DNA of 64,000 nucleotides from Pseudoips prasinana. Its lineage: Eukaryota; Arthropoda; Insecta; Lepidoptera; Nolidae. Shown piece by piece: positions 12,401-24,400 of this stretch (the first letter of the stretch is position 1; every line of letters starts with the position of its first letter). Below the pieces are notes generated by a model, which made no database searches, was not told the DNA's origin, and saw nothing but the letters and a program-made list of their open reading frames with translations. The DNA lies in contig OX621237.1 in assembly GCA_951640165.1 (NCBI GenBank), positions 13,020,001 to 13,084,000 of the forward strand, read 5' to 3'. The position numbers and the translations under genes are program-made.

Positions 12401-14101
12401 TCCCAAGCACATTAGAAAGACTTACTTATACCAATCTTATAGGTTGTCGAATTGATTTAAAAAGAAGAATAACTTTATTGAATTAGGAAAACAAATGATA
12501 TATTTTAACAAAGACATAAAAACGATCCCTGCCATTTATTTAATTATGGGATTTATTGAAATATGTCATTAATTTTGTTCTGTTATTCTAGGATGCATTA
12601 TCAGGTTTCACAATGGAGCTTGTACACTTGGACGGGCACAAAGTGTCGGTGTCCCGCGACAAAGTGACGTGGGCGGGAGCGCGCGTGCGCAAGAAGGGCG
12701 AAGGAATGCCCAACTTTGAGAACAATAACCTTCATGGCAATCTCTATATCACATTCGACATTGATTTCCCTAAACAAGACTTCACAGATGAGGAGAAAGA
12801 AGGTGAGTACTAAGCTTTTTTTTTATTATGAATTTGTCTTTAGTGTCACTTGATGATAACAAGATGGGGCATGCAGATTCAAATTAAATTCCATGTCAAG
12901 CATAATTATGTGTTCCCAATAATTTGTCTGAACATAATTACTGTTTTGCTCCAGGATTTAACGTGAGGATGATAGCTAATCATGTATCCTCTTACTGAAC
13001 ACAAATTAATTTACTGAAAGATAGTAACGGGTAATTCACGTAATTAATTTTATTTGATTGATACTAACTAATAATTAATTACTTGAGTTACCCGTTACTA
13101 TCTTTCAATATGTTAACACCTCATGTCAGTTTTAATACTAATTAATTACCCGTTACATTACTTGGCCAGTGTGGTGAATAGCTCTTGTATTTTTGACTAG
13201 TTCTCACAATATTTCATTTAAATATAACGCTAGGCCACATTATACACACAACTGTTCTAACCATCCTCCCTGCATTCAATGTAAAAACACTGTCAATATT
13301 GAGAGTACTGGGTGTAATATGTATAATGGTCATGTCATATCAGTTGGCAGAACATTTCACTTCTAATTTATATTAATGGCATTATGCATAATTTCTAATG
13401 ATGATAATAATCACCATTAAATGCCAAGTAAATTGATAGTATGATATCTCTTAAGAATTATTTAGATCATACTTAATACAGTTTTCCTCTAGACATTAAC
13501 AAAAACATATGTGTAGTCACAGGTGGATTTTTGTCAAATATACTGACAGATGTCATCTGACCATTAAGTAGGTGCATATCCATTATCACATATAAATAAA
13601 TAACATACTGGGACATTATGCACACACAGCCATCTGATCCCGAACTAAGCAGAGCTTGCACTATGGAAACCGGATAACTGATCTTTCTTTTCCTTATTGT
13701 ATGGTACTGATAATTATAATACATATACTACTTTTCTTTTTTTTAACCATACTATTATAGCTAATTACACGGAGACTCAGGACAAACAGAAATGTTCATG
13801 CACACAAATATCTGTCCTGGGTGGGATTTGAACCCACGACAAAGCGTGAAAGGCAAGCATCTACCAACCGGCCCGACAATATGGTTGTGTCATGATACAT
13901 ATCTATTTTACTTGTATTTACTGTTCCAAGTACCTTTACAATTATACCCTCTCTAAAATCAAATTTGTAGTTTCAACTCCTTCCATAACTATACAATCTT
14001 TAATTTAATTCTAGATTAACTAACAAATATTTTTGTTTCTTTCAGCCCTGCGCAAAATACTGAAACAGACACCAAATAACAAAGTGTATAATGGACTATA
14101 G
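9405..14101 (+). CDS. DNAJB11: DnaJ homolog subfamily B member 11 (ERdj3), ER luminal co-chaperone
   Basis: This J-domain protein stimulates the ER Hsp70 BiP and binds unfolded clients; the fly orthologue is shriveled. Exons are 9405-9854, 9972-10148, 10645-10812, 12592-12802 and 14046-14101, giving 353 residues (human 358). The N-terminus is a signal peptide of about 22 residues ending LILTLAG. The J domain follows ([17 protein letters not shown] motif at residues 53-55), then a short Gly/Phe-rich segment. The substrate-binding region carries the family's cysteines (CNC and CDEC, around residues 170-195), the block [13 protein letters not shown] and [10 protein letters not shown]. The protein ends KVYNGL with no KDEL, as in other ERdj3 proteins. 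The exon 1 donor (GAG/GTTAAT) is slightly off consensus. All domains are intact. Confidence 0.95.
10813..12591. other. Large DNAJB11 intron with no recognised element
   Basis: This 1.8-kb AT-rich intron shows no coding frame, no tRNA-like box and no clear inverted repeat to my reading. Confidence 0.5.
13015..13107. mobile_element. Short MITE in DNAJB11 intron
   Basis: TGAAAGATAGTAACGGGTAA on the left is matched by its reverse complement on the right, followed on each side by TAATTAATT-type sequence. This is a 93-bp fold-back unit. A third piece of the motif (TAATTACCCGTTAC) follows near 13143. Confidence 0.65.
13602..13885 (-). repeat. Full-length tRNA-derived SINE, family A
   Basis: On the minus strand this begins with GGCCGGTTGGTAGATGC (box A-like) and GGGTTCAAATCCC (box B). 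It continues through GACAGATATTTGTGTGCATG and ends near GGGATCAGATGGC with a TGTCCCAG terminus. Relatives lie at 34320-34470, 36007-36247, 48640-48905 and 53095-53330. Confidence 0.8.
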
Positions 14102-14219
14102 TAGTCATATTGCCAATTTTAATTTATTTAAGTAGTGAATTGAGTGCTCTGGTATGAACAAAGTTTGTTTGTGTGGAGGATTTTTCGTTACCTGTGAATA
14201 CATGTGATTGTTTTTATAT

Positions 14220-14225
14220 AATAAA
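14220..14225 (+). terminator. DNAJB11 polyadenylation signal
   Basis: AATAAA lies about 120 bases after the DNAJB11 stop codon. Confidence 0.6.
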
Positions 14226-14367
14226 ACATTCTAATTATAAAAGTCTTTATGATTTTGTGATCGTAAATTAAAATAAAACGATTCATAGATAACAATGCTT
14301 TATTATTAATAAAAATATGATTTCATTGCACTTTTAAGCCTATGAGAAGTTGTCATATTCACATTTA

Positions 14368-14490
14368 AGCATCTTCTACACGGTTGCAAACCAACGTCCC
14401 AGCAAAGGTCCCCCTGGTGGTTGCCATCCATCTAGACTGCAGTTGTGCACCTCTGTTGGGACGTGGGTTTGCAACCGTGTAGAAGATGCT
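14368..14490. mobile_element. PIF/Harbinger-type MITE with TTA target duplication
   Basis: This is a 123-bp element with inverted ends of about 34 bp starting AGCATCTTCTACACGGTTGC. It is flanked on both sides by TTA (14365-14367 and 14491-14493). A 3-bp TTA/TAA duplication is the hallmark of PIF/Harbinger elements. It has no coding capacity. Confidence 0.85.
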
Positions 14491-15100
14491 TTAGTTGTAT
14501 GATTTCAAATCTCGAGATTATTATAAAAAACTAAACGGGGAGTAAACTTCAGTACAGTTTACAATACCTACTCTTAAATGAAAATATTATATGATAAGAT
14601 TTTATATAATTACAACTACCTACTAGTTATGGCAATATTCGCACAACACCTTTTAACTTAACCTAGATAATAATTAATAAAAACGATTGAATCAACTGTG
14701 TCATTCTCTTATATATAACAAGTTTAATTAGTTAAATTAAATTACTTCACAGGAATACTCGGTATCGATAATAACTCGTATAATCAATATTGAAAGGAAA
14801 ATAATTGTGCGGCACTCCTCATTTAGATCGCGAACGTACCTATAATTTACTAATTTTTTTCAATTAATCCGTTAATAAATAATAAATCCTGGGTCAGGCC
14901 ATAAAGTGTTATTGGCAGTTTTCCTACAACAATAAACAGCAGGAGGCCATAGACAAAAATCGCCAGGAGCAGAACTATTTATTAGACCACTAAGCATTCC
15001 TAGTATCGCTTACTAATTTGATTTAACCAAGTAAAATAAAATAATATCACTACATTGTTTCTTTCATTACAACATTATTCCATATAAAAATAAATTTAAT

Positions 15101-15232
15101 TGTACAGACGACGCCAGCACATCCAGCTACCCCAATCTGTCAAATTTCTTTTATAGATTTTCAACTTAAGGTTCACTTTCAATTGGGGAAATTTAAGAGG
15201 TTGAGGTAGCTTGATGTGCTGGCGTCTGTACA
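15101..15232. mobile_element. MITE family with TGTACAGACG ends, copy 1
   Basis: The element begins TGTACAGACGACGCCAGCAC and ends GTGCTGGCGTCTGTACA. The inverted ends extend about 40 bases inward. Copies 2 and 3 lie at 31836-31973 and 47890-47999. It lies in the intergenic region between DNAJB11 and PHKB. Confidence 0.8.
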
Positions 15233-15443
15233 TTGACTTAATCCATATACATTTTTTTAACTAAATCTAGTGATAAAATCGTGTCAGCCACGAGGACTAC
15301 CACGCACTATTTTGTGTTTCATATCGCACAAATAGCATGTGCTATTAGCATTTGTTCTAAACAAAGAATGCCCTCGATATATCACAATACAAACAACTCT
15401 TTAGCGGTTATATTTTAAATACGTCACAACCACTCGCGTGAAA

Positions 15444-15743
15444 TCTATACATATAATAAAATCATAAGAAAGTCAAAACTGTACATTGAATATTTTTAAA
15501 AAGGATACTTGGGGCGTGATATACAATCAATATTGAAGCCAAAAATATATTTTTTTTAAAATTTCGTCTGTTTGTCTGTATGTATGTCCGGGCTAAACTC
15601 ACAAAGTACTGCATGGATTTACTTCAAATGTTGCATGAATATTACTAAGAGGTCGGGTCAACATATAGGCTACATATTATCACGCTATCACCTAAGGGGC
15701 AGGAGCTGTGATAATTTTTAAAATTTAAAACGGGTACAGCTAG
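15444..15743 (+). mobile_element. Non-autonomous Helitron-like element, copy 1
   Basis: It starts TCTATACATATAATAAAATC after an A and ends in CTAG. It is a close relative of 35153-35464 (shared GGGGCGTGAT and AAGAGGTCGGGTCAACAT). The 3' hairpin seen in the other copy is lost here. Confidence 0.65.
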
Positions 15744-16235
15744 CTGCAAATAAAATATAGGATGGAGGTATTTTAGGCTTTTGAAAAGAATAACATATGC
15801 ATACAATTTCGTAGCATGTTTTACGGTGTTCTAGACAAAAAACGGGATGACATTTTTCTTTACAATTTACATTGAAACCACTAGGTTGTTTAATATAAGT
15901 TATATAAAATTGGCGAGATTTGTAAAACTGTTCCTCTATACTGCCCCGCGTGATAACTGAAGACGAAGACTCTTCACCCCAATGGGGAATATAAGTGTGA
16001 GAACGGAATACGAGGTCTGATTGTGGTCGAAAGTAAAAGTTAACAATAGCCGAGGCGTATTGTTGTAGGTTTAAATAATCCGCCCCCCTAGCAGCTCTCC
16101 TACTTGATGGGATCAGCAATGGTATTTAAATGTCTGTCCTTGCGTTTCAGATCTTTCCAAGTAATTATATATCCAATAGGTAAAATCTAGTATATCTATT
16201 AATAAATTTCAATAACAGAGACCACATTTACATCA
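15744..16235. other. Intergenic stretch with an unassigned 133-codon frame
   Basis: A minus-strand frame at 15718-16119 starts with ATG and runs 133 codons, but its last codons overlap the Helitron end. The peptide resembles no family I know and shows no domain or signal peptide. I regard it as probably non-coding. Confidence 0.3.
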
Positions 16236-16836
16236 TAAAATTTAAAAAAAATCGGCCAAGTGCGAGTCGGACTCGCCCATGAAGGGTTCCGCAGCAGCAA
16301 GTATTTCAGTTGATTAAATGAAAGGTAAATTGCGGTTTACGATTTATGACGCATAAAAAAAAACTACTTACTAGATCTCGTTCAAACCAATTTTCGTTGT
16401 TAGTTTACATGGTAATGTACATCATATATTTTTTTTAGTTTTATCATTATCTTATTTTCGAAGTTACAGGGGTTACACACATTTTTCCACTTTGGAAGTG
16501 TCTCTCGCGCAAACTATTCAGTTTAGAAAAAAATGATATTAGGAACCTCAATATCATTTTTGAAGACCTATCCATAGATAACCCACAGGTATGGGTACGA
16601 TGAAAAAAAAAATTGAGTTTCAGTTCTACTATGTATGGTAAACCCCCAAAATTATTATTCTTTTTCTATTTTTATGTGAAAATCTTATTGCGGTTCACAG
16701 AATACATCTACTTACCAAGTTTCAACAGTACAGCTCTTATAGTTTCGGAAGAAAGTGGCTGTGACATACGGACGGACAGACAGACATGACGAATCTATAA
16801 GGGTTCCGTTTTTTGCCATTTGGCTACGGAACCCTA
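16236..16836. repeat. Arthropod-wide dispersed repeat (AAAATCGGCCAAGTGCGAG type)
   Basis: It opens with AATCGGCCAAGTGCGAGTCG and closes with GGACGGACAGACAGACATG, AAGGGTTCCG and GGCTACGGAACCCT. From memory this layout recurs across insect genomes. Internal AGGGTTCCG and CGGAACCCT are inverted partners. It has no coding frame. A related but shorter unit lies at 22697-22972. Confidence 0.7.
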
Positions 16837-16970
16837 TGGCCGTCTTATTTTATTATAATGGGATGTGGTATGTGGGTGTGGCTGGTAAAAGATAATGAAT
16901 TAAAGAAATAAGATAATTCAGACAAGTCGCTCCACTACATTGTCTTATACAAGTCAGGGCTTTGATACCT

Positions 16971-16974
<4 letters not shown>

Positions 16975-17044
<70 letters not shown>
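16975..17044. repeat. (TA)n microsatellite, about 35 units
   Basis: This is an uninterrupted TA dinucleotide run in the DNAJB11-PHKB intergenic region. The following piece to about 17213 ends in a CTAG preceded by GGGTACAG, resembling a decayed Helitron 3' end. Confidence 0.95.
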
Positions 17045-17047
<3 letters not shown>

Positions 17048-17280
17048 TAATGTTTATATGTCTTTTATAGAATAGTAAACTATGCATTTGATCATGTGAT
17101 GATCGTCAGCAAAGTGTTGTGCAAGCCCACGAAGGTTTTTGAGTACGACAGATGCGCCACTATTATTCCAATGAATTTCATACATTGGCGTAGCAACGCG
17201 CGCAGGGTACAGCTAGTAATCTATGAAATCAGATCGTTTCGCATTTATACGACCCGAAGGTGAAATCCTAAACCGTCTAA

Positions 17281-18167
17281 CGCCCGGTTCCTATATTCCA
17301 AAAACGAATCGTTTCTACTACGAATAGTTAGAATTTCTACCAGCCGTAACGCAAAACCGTTCCTAAAAAATACTAGTCGTTATCCAAATAACCAACGTCT
17401 GGTTACTAACGGATGGGAGGTCGTTAGTAAGCTTATTGTATGGAGATGCGTTCGAAAGTGTTCCTATAAATATTTTCTACTGTCATGGAACTGTCAAAAT
17501 AACGAGGCGTTACTGCTTTGATTACTAGTCGAATTCGGTCGGTATACCAGTCGTTTGTATTTGATTTTGGTAGTTAACATAGTGTTTGAGGAGATTTCCG
17601 TGATGTTTAGCTCTGAAACTGATAGAGAATTCATGGATTTGTTTTCCGTTAGAAAGGGTTGATTATTTTTCTATCTTCTAAGATTTCATAACCACAAACC
17701 TTAGATTAAATACTCAATTTAAAAACTTATTTAGAAACCATGAAATACTCTTGGACAGACGTCAGACGACAGACGCATGCGCCATGCGCTTTCCTGTTAC
17801 GCGATTTGTTCACACCATGCACTCGTAACATCAAATTTTCAATACTAATGATTTATAAATATTTTAAACCTAAACGCAAATTAAATTATTACTGTAACTA
17901 TAAGTACAGTAATTTGTACTATTACTCACATAATATTACAGAATAATAAATGATTTTAGTTGCATAATTGACGTACGACGTTTTGTTATAACTAATCGTG
18001 AAGAGGAGCGAGAGGTTCATCGCCGAACGAGTCGTAGGTGGTTTAAACTACGGATGTTCGTCGCAGGTAGGGCATTGTGGAACACTAGTTTTGCATCGGT
18101 ATCGGTAGCTGAATTACGGATGGTAACGTTGGTCCAATGACGGATCGTAAAATAAAGGAACCGGGCA
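17281..18167. mobile_element. PIF/Harbinger-like element, internally deleted, TAA target duplication
   Basis: The ends are CGCCCGGTTCCT and AGGAACCGGGCA, flanked by TAA on each side (17278-17280 and 18168-18170). The 887-bp interior contains a short plus-strand frame starting MFSSETDREFMDLF near 17603, possibly the start of a transposase. Nothing longer survives. This is an internally deleted, non-autonomous copy. Confidence 0.8.
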
Positions 18168-18227
18168 TAAGAAGTTACCTAGTTTAATTTGCACTTCCAA
18201 TATTGGCAACACTTTTGTTTAAAAAAG

Positions 18228-18375
18228 ACAACGCCAGCACTAGGGAATCTAATCCCTGTATCGCGGGGTACTTTACAAACATATAATAGACGAACCCACA
18301 TTACATCCAGACTCAGAACAACTACGTGACACGAAGCGGCGAGGCGACTGTTTTAGCCACTGCGCCACACGTGCA
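18228..18375 (-). repeat. tRNA-headed SINE, family B, copy 1
   Basis: It opens GACAACGCCAGCACTAGGG and carries GCGGCGAGGCGACTGTTTTAG, a tRNA-like head on the minus strand. Relatives lie at 25195-25390, 35075-35680 (interrupted), 46141-46300 and 59695-59815. It lies just beyond the PHKB polyadenylation signal. Confidence 0.65.
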
Positions 18376-18416
18376 GTCAAATATATACCATATTACAAGA
18401 GGACAACAAGAAGTTA

Positions 18417-18422
18417 TTTATT
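18417..18422 (-). terminator. PHKB polyadenylation signal
   Basis: TTTATT on the plus strand is AATAAA on the gene strand, about 48 bases after the PHKB stop codon. Confidence 0.6.
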
Positions 18423-18469
18423 GTCATATAGGTATGTCTGTGTTCGGTACGTGTGGCGAGGCTCGCTGT

Positions 18470-21400
18470 TCAGGACACGAGGCAGGAGGGCTGCGTGTGC
18501 GCGAGGTCGGGCGCGGCGGCGCCCTGCAGCACGGAGTTGACCACGGCGCGCGCCAGGTAGCCCACCGACACGCCCGGCGCCGCCGCGCACAGCGCCGCGC
18601 CGTCCGAGATGCCGCAGTCCTGGACACACACGCATACATATAATATATATAATAATAATAATAATCGTTTATTTTCTCCACACTTACATAACTTATGTCT
18701 AACAACTTAATTTTTTTTTTATTTATTTAATAGATTTTGTACACACAGAAATTACAAAAGTAAAATTAATGAAGAAGAGACAGGTAGTACATGGGTGCTG
18801 CTGCTAATAATTATTGAATTTTTCATTATTTTGGAATAAAAAATTATCTATATTAAAAATGATATAAATCGATTCAGTAAACGATTCTGAACAAACTATT
18901 TTCAGGATGTGCGTTAATTAAGTTACATGTTCTATATCGCTGTTCATGTTTAAATTAACTTGCTTCTTACAAGCGAGGACCTGGGGGCCTACTCTCTTTC
19001 TCCGAATCGAAACTTCGTTAACGAACTATATTGAAACGAAGTTTTGCAAGTGACCCTACTCTATTTCATTTTCGGATTCACACTTGTAGTTCGCTTCCAT
19101 AGACTATTTTACGTGAACGATTGTTTTGAACTATATAGTGTGGGGATTTTAGTTTCTCATTTTGGTAAACTACGGTTTGTACATTTTTTTAAATAATTAA
19201 ATGAATTGGCTTTGTATTTTATTTTAAATTAATCTTGTGGTTTTTTAAGCATTTATTGTAATATTAATGTAGAAATTATAAATACAGAAATTTAAAATAT
19301 ATTTCCAACGATATCAACCGCGATTATATAAATAACCCTTTTACTGACGTTATAAACCGGCTAATGTGAAGAGTACTATTTCATATAAACGATAGGTAGA
19401 ATATGCGACATTAAAAAACATCCGTATATTCACGGAATGTCATCAAACGCCATAGCAACATAGTTTGTTATATTCTCTTTGGTTGACCATCTTGATTGAA
19501 GGATTTTTTGTTTGGATTCTTTAATAAATTAATAGTTTTGTGTTAATAATTACGTTTTTAGGTACTTTTTACATTTTTCGCAACCGCAAAGTTACAAGGA
19601 GTACCTACTGTATGTTCTCCACAAATGACCAAAAGTTGTGGTTTCGATTAATACAATTCGGAAGTAAATATCTTAAATACACATAAATATTTATTTTTAT
19701 ACTAAAAGTACGGCCTATTCGTAATAATAAGCATTCGTAACATGTTTTCAGTTTGAAATGTCAGTAGTCAAGCAATTGGAAGGCAACTACCGAACTTTAA
19801 ACAGCCGCAATTGCCCGAAAAAGTTGGAGTATGTAGAACATAGAGAGGACTATAGTCAGCACACACAACTCTTAGAAACTGCAAGTTAACCATCAGTGTC
19901 ACAAGAAACCCTGACTTTCACAAGTTGTAAGTATTTCTTTGAGGTATTTTCAGTATTTAATATTGTAAAAAAATGTAAGTACATGACAAAACATAAAAGT
20001 ACTTTTTTTGTTAGTATATTTGTATGAAATAGCTTTCCAATTTATGGCTAGTAATGAAAATTTTACTTTAGCATCCAATAAACATAACTAGGTACTTGCA
20101 TTACATAAAAAAGTTATTATGAATTGAATTATTTTATATATAGTGGCATATCTGTGTCCCCAAAGAAATGGTAGAGATATATTACAACTTCCACATTTTG
20201 CCTACTGATGGTTTTAGTCCCACATTATAGGGGTAAGGCAATATTTATTTAGAGATAATGATGTACTGAATCCATTGAAGAGTCATATTTTTACGGAATG
20301 TACCTATTTTAAATTTTAATGTGGTTTTTGTTGCAGCTACAAAATCCAGGAGGAGATAATTAGCAGCTGGCATCAGCAGCAGATTGTTACAATTGGAAGA
20401 GATGCATGCAGAGAAAGAAATAGTCAGGAACACTGAGCCTGCAGGCATTAGGGGTGTCCTGTTGAGGGCTGGACTAATGAGAAAATACTTTGATCAATTA
20501 AATTTATATCTGCTTACTTCACATAATTAACTGTCTGATTAACAGTTTCCAAACTCAATTTTGCTATAAGATAGTATATATAGTCTTTGCCCATTAATCG
20601 AACAGTCAATATTATGAGTAAGTTGTTGTATTTAATTTAAAATGTCTCATTCGTTTTAATAAATGAATCACAATTGTTATAAACAGTTGCACTACTATGC
20701 CCAACCATTAGCTTGGTGGGCAATGGAAGAATACATTACATTATAGTAACTGTTGGATGTTCTAAACTATTACTTCTAGGTTAAGTATGTAAATAAAACA
20801 AATATAAAAAGGCTGTTTTTTATTTCACTACAATTTCAAGTATATATAGTTGGTGATGGATGTCCTAAAACAAAGTGAAAGTATATTATAGCAAATGGTA
20901 GCATCATTGATCTATGCTCAAAAATATCTATCCTGCGTGGAAATCAACCCACAACCGACGCTGTGAAAATAATAAATATATAAATGAAATAAAAAAAGGC
21001 ACAAGGCATAGTCTTAATATTTATTCAGTAAAAAAATGCAATGGTTTTTGAATCATTACAATTTTATTCCCTACCTAAAAACACAGTAAGAATAAAATAG
21101 TAACTTAACATTTAATACAAATTTATCATCTAAAAGTGTTGAATTAAATCTACTCATTCCCAAGCAGTTTTAACATTAACATGCCTTACTACACAATTTG
21201 TAAACACTGCCCTATAGAAGAGTTACTGATTTTGTGGAGATCAGTAGCATGTGCAACAAGATTATGCTTATTAACATTATATTATTAACATTATGAATAC
21301 AAACTACTTTTCTTTATAAATGTATCAATATTTTTATACAATATCAATATATATCAAACTACATTAAAACTCACACCTAAATTGGTCAAATTCATCAACA

Positions 21401-24400
21401 ATGCTTTGGAGTAAGTAGGTCCCGTGTGTCTCTGGCATCTTGGTTCTGTAAATGTAATTGTTCCATTTCTTGTTTTAACTATTTTCGGGAATTTGATTCT
21501 CATTTAATTGATTTCGCAGGCGGCACGAATTTCTTCTACGTTCTACACGTTCTTCACCTAAATCAGTCTCATTTGAAAGCATAATTGCACCTATTTCAAT
21601 ATTTTCAATTAAACTGAATGCAAAATCCATACAAAACAAAACCAAAAGGCACTTTTCTCTAGGTCGGCAATTCGATTCACATTTAAATGATTTCTTAGGC
21701 GGCACCGTTTTCTTCTACGCTTTAACATTCTTCACATGAAGCAGGCTCAATTATAAGCATTCTTGCAGACATTTCAATTAATTTGAAGCAAAATCCATAT
21801 AAACGAAAATCAAAAGGTAGCACTTTTGTATTCGTCAATTTTGAAGTTAAAATGACGAAGTTTGATGTGTCAAAATCAAATGTTCGTTTGGAACGTCATG
21901 AATTAGAGTAGGTTTAGAGAATCTAAATGTCAAAGTATGTTCGTTCGAATGAATTCGCAGAACGAATGGAACCGTGGTAGCATACACAAGAAATTCGTAA
22001 CGAACGAACGAAATTTGGAGAAAGAGAGTAGGCCCCCTGTAATTGGCTTTATAATGCTTAGTAACGCTATTTATATTTGTATTTTTGAAGCTGTTGGTCT
22101 TCCTATTAAATAAATAAATAAAAAATAATCATTTTCCAACAAGCATTACATTCCCGTTCCCATTTCTGAATGCATTTGCTATGATATCCTCGGTATTCCT
22201 TTTACTTTAATATTTTATAAAAATGTGGAATATGTTGTGATTTTACTGCGGGGAAGGACCTGGTGATCCGTAATACAGGTTTACGCCTACTTCGGACACT
22301 AGCTCCCTTCTAATTAAAGATAATGTACATTAAGAAATTCTCATTCCTTCACAGTTCAGGCAGTCAGATTGTGGAATTTTCTCCCTCCTAACATCCGTAA
22401 TTCCAAAACACTACCTCTTTTTAAGAAGCAAGTGAAAAATTACTATCTCTCCTCTTCATCCTAGTTATGTATATATTTATGTATATGTGGTTTATGTATA
22501 TGGTTGCCCCATTATAAGTATCTGTGTATTTTAGTATGTAGTTTATGTAATGATATTATAAATCTACGCACATGCCTATTATACTTTAATATCTCCTCTC
22601 GCAGGTCTACTGAAAGAGATTTCTTTAGAAATAAGTAGTAGCTTTGTGCAATGATATATACGTGCACATGAGTTAGAAATAAAAAAATAATAACAATCTG
22701 GCCAAGCGAAGGTTCCGTACCTTTATCTATAAAAAATGAGCAATAAATTCACGTTTATTGTATGGGGCTCCCATACAACAAACGTGAATTTTTATTTTAT
22801 TTTGTTTTTTTAGTATTTGTTGTTATAGCGGCAACAGAAATACATAATCTGTGAAAATTTCACCTGTCTAACTAACACGGTTCATGAGATACAGCCTGGT
22901 GACAGACGGACAGACAGACAGCGAAGTCTTAGTAATAAGGTCCCGTTTTACCCTTTGGGTACGGAACCCTAATAGATACCTTGGCGTAGGTGAGCTGCGC
23001 GTCGTCGAGCAGCTGGTCGACGTGCAGCGGCTGCTGCAGGAACAGCTCGGGGTTGCGGCGCAGGATGGTGGCCAGCACGCACAGCAGCTCCACGCACAGC
23101 TGGCGCCGCGCCGCGCGCGTCTCGCGCACCAGCGCCGCCTCCACCAGCAGCGCGAACGTACCTTGGCGTAGGTGAGCTGCGCGTCGTCGAGCAGCTGGTC
23201 GACGTGCAGCGGCTGCTGCAGGAACAGCTCGGGGTTGCGGCGCAGGATGGTGGCCAGCACGCACAGCAGCTCCACGCACAGCTGGCGCCGCGCCGCGCGC
23301 TTCTCGCGCACCAGCGCCGCCTCCACCAGCAGCGCGAACGTACCTTGGCGTAGGTGAGCTGCGCGTCGTCGAGCAGCTGGTCGACGTGCAGCGGCTGCTG
23401 CAGGAACAGCTCGGGGTTGCGGCGCAGGATGGTGGCCAGCACGCACAGCAGCTCCACGCACAGCTGGCGCCGCGCCGCGCGCGTCTCGCGCACCAGCGCC
23501 GCCTCCACCAGCAGCGCGAACGTACCTTGGCGTAGGTGAGCTGCGCGTCGTCGAGCAGCTGGTCGACGTGCAGCGGCTGCTGCAGGAACAGCTCGGGGTT
23601 GCGGCGCAGGATGGTGGCCAGCACGCACAGCAGCTCCACGCACAGCTGGCGCCGCGCCGCGCGCGTCTCGCGCACCAGCGCCGCCTCCACCAGCAGCGCG
23701 AACGTACCTTGGCGTAGGTGAGCTGCGCGTCGTCGAGCAGCTGGTCGACGTGCAGCGGCTGCTGCAGGAACAGCTCGGGGTTGCGGCGCAGGATGGTGGC
23801 CAGCACGCACAGCAGCTCCACGCACAGCTGGCGCCGCGCCGCGCGCGTCTCGCGCACCAGCGCCGCCTCCACCAGCAGCGCGAACGTACCTTGGCGTAGG
23901 TGAGCTGCGCGTCGTCGAGCAGCTGGTCGACGTGCAGCGGCTGCTGCAGGAACAGCTCGGGGTTGCGGCGCAGGATGGTGGCCAGCACGCACAGCAGCTC
24001 CACGCACAGCTGGCGCCGCGCCGCGCGCGTCTCGCGCACCAGCGCCGCCTCCACCAGCAGCGCGAACGTACCTTGGCGTAGGTGAGCTGCGCGTCGTCGA
24101 GCAGCTGGTCGACGTGCAGCGGCTGCTGCAGGAACAGCTCGGGGTTGCGGCGCAGGATGGTGGCCAGCACGCACAGCAGCTCCACGCACAGCTGGCGCCG
24201 CGCCGCGCGCGTCTCGCGCACCAGCGCCGCCTCCACCAGCAGCGCGAACGTACCTTGGCGTAGGTGAGCTGCGCGTCGTCGAGCAGCTGGTCGACGTGCA
24301 GCGGCTGCTGCAGGAACAGCTCGGGGTTGCGGCGCAGGATGGTGGCCAGCACGCACAGCAGCTCCACGCACAGCTGGCGCCGCGCCGCGCGCGTCTCGCG

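Noticed and set aside
15718..16119. 133-codon minus-strand frame as a gene
   Set aside because: No family resemblance, no splice context, and its end overlaps a Helitron copy.
18326..18705. Three overlapping frames of 73-105 codons
   Set aside because: They are shadows of the GC-rich last PHKB exon, which is fully explained in its own frame.
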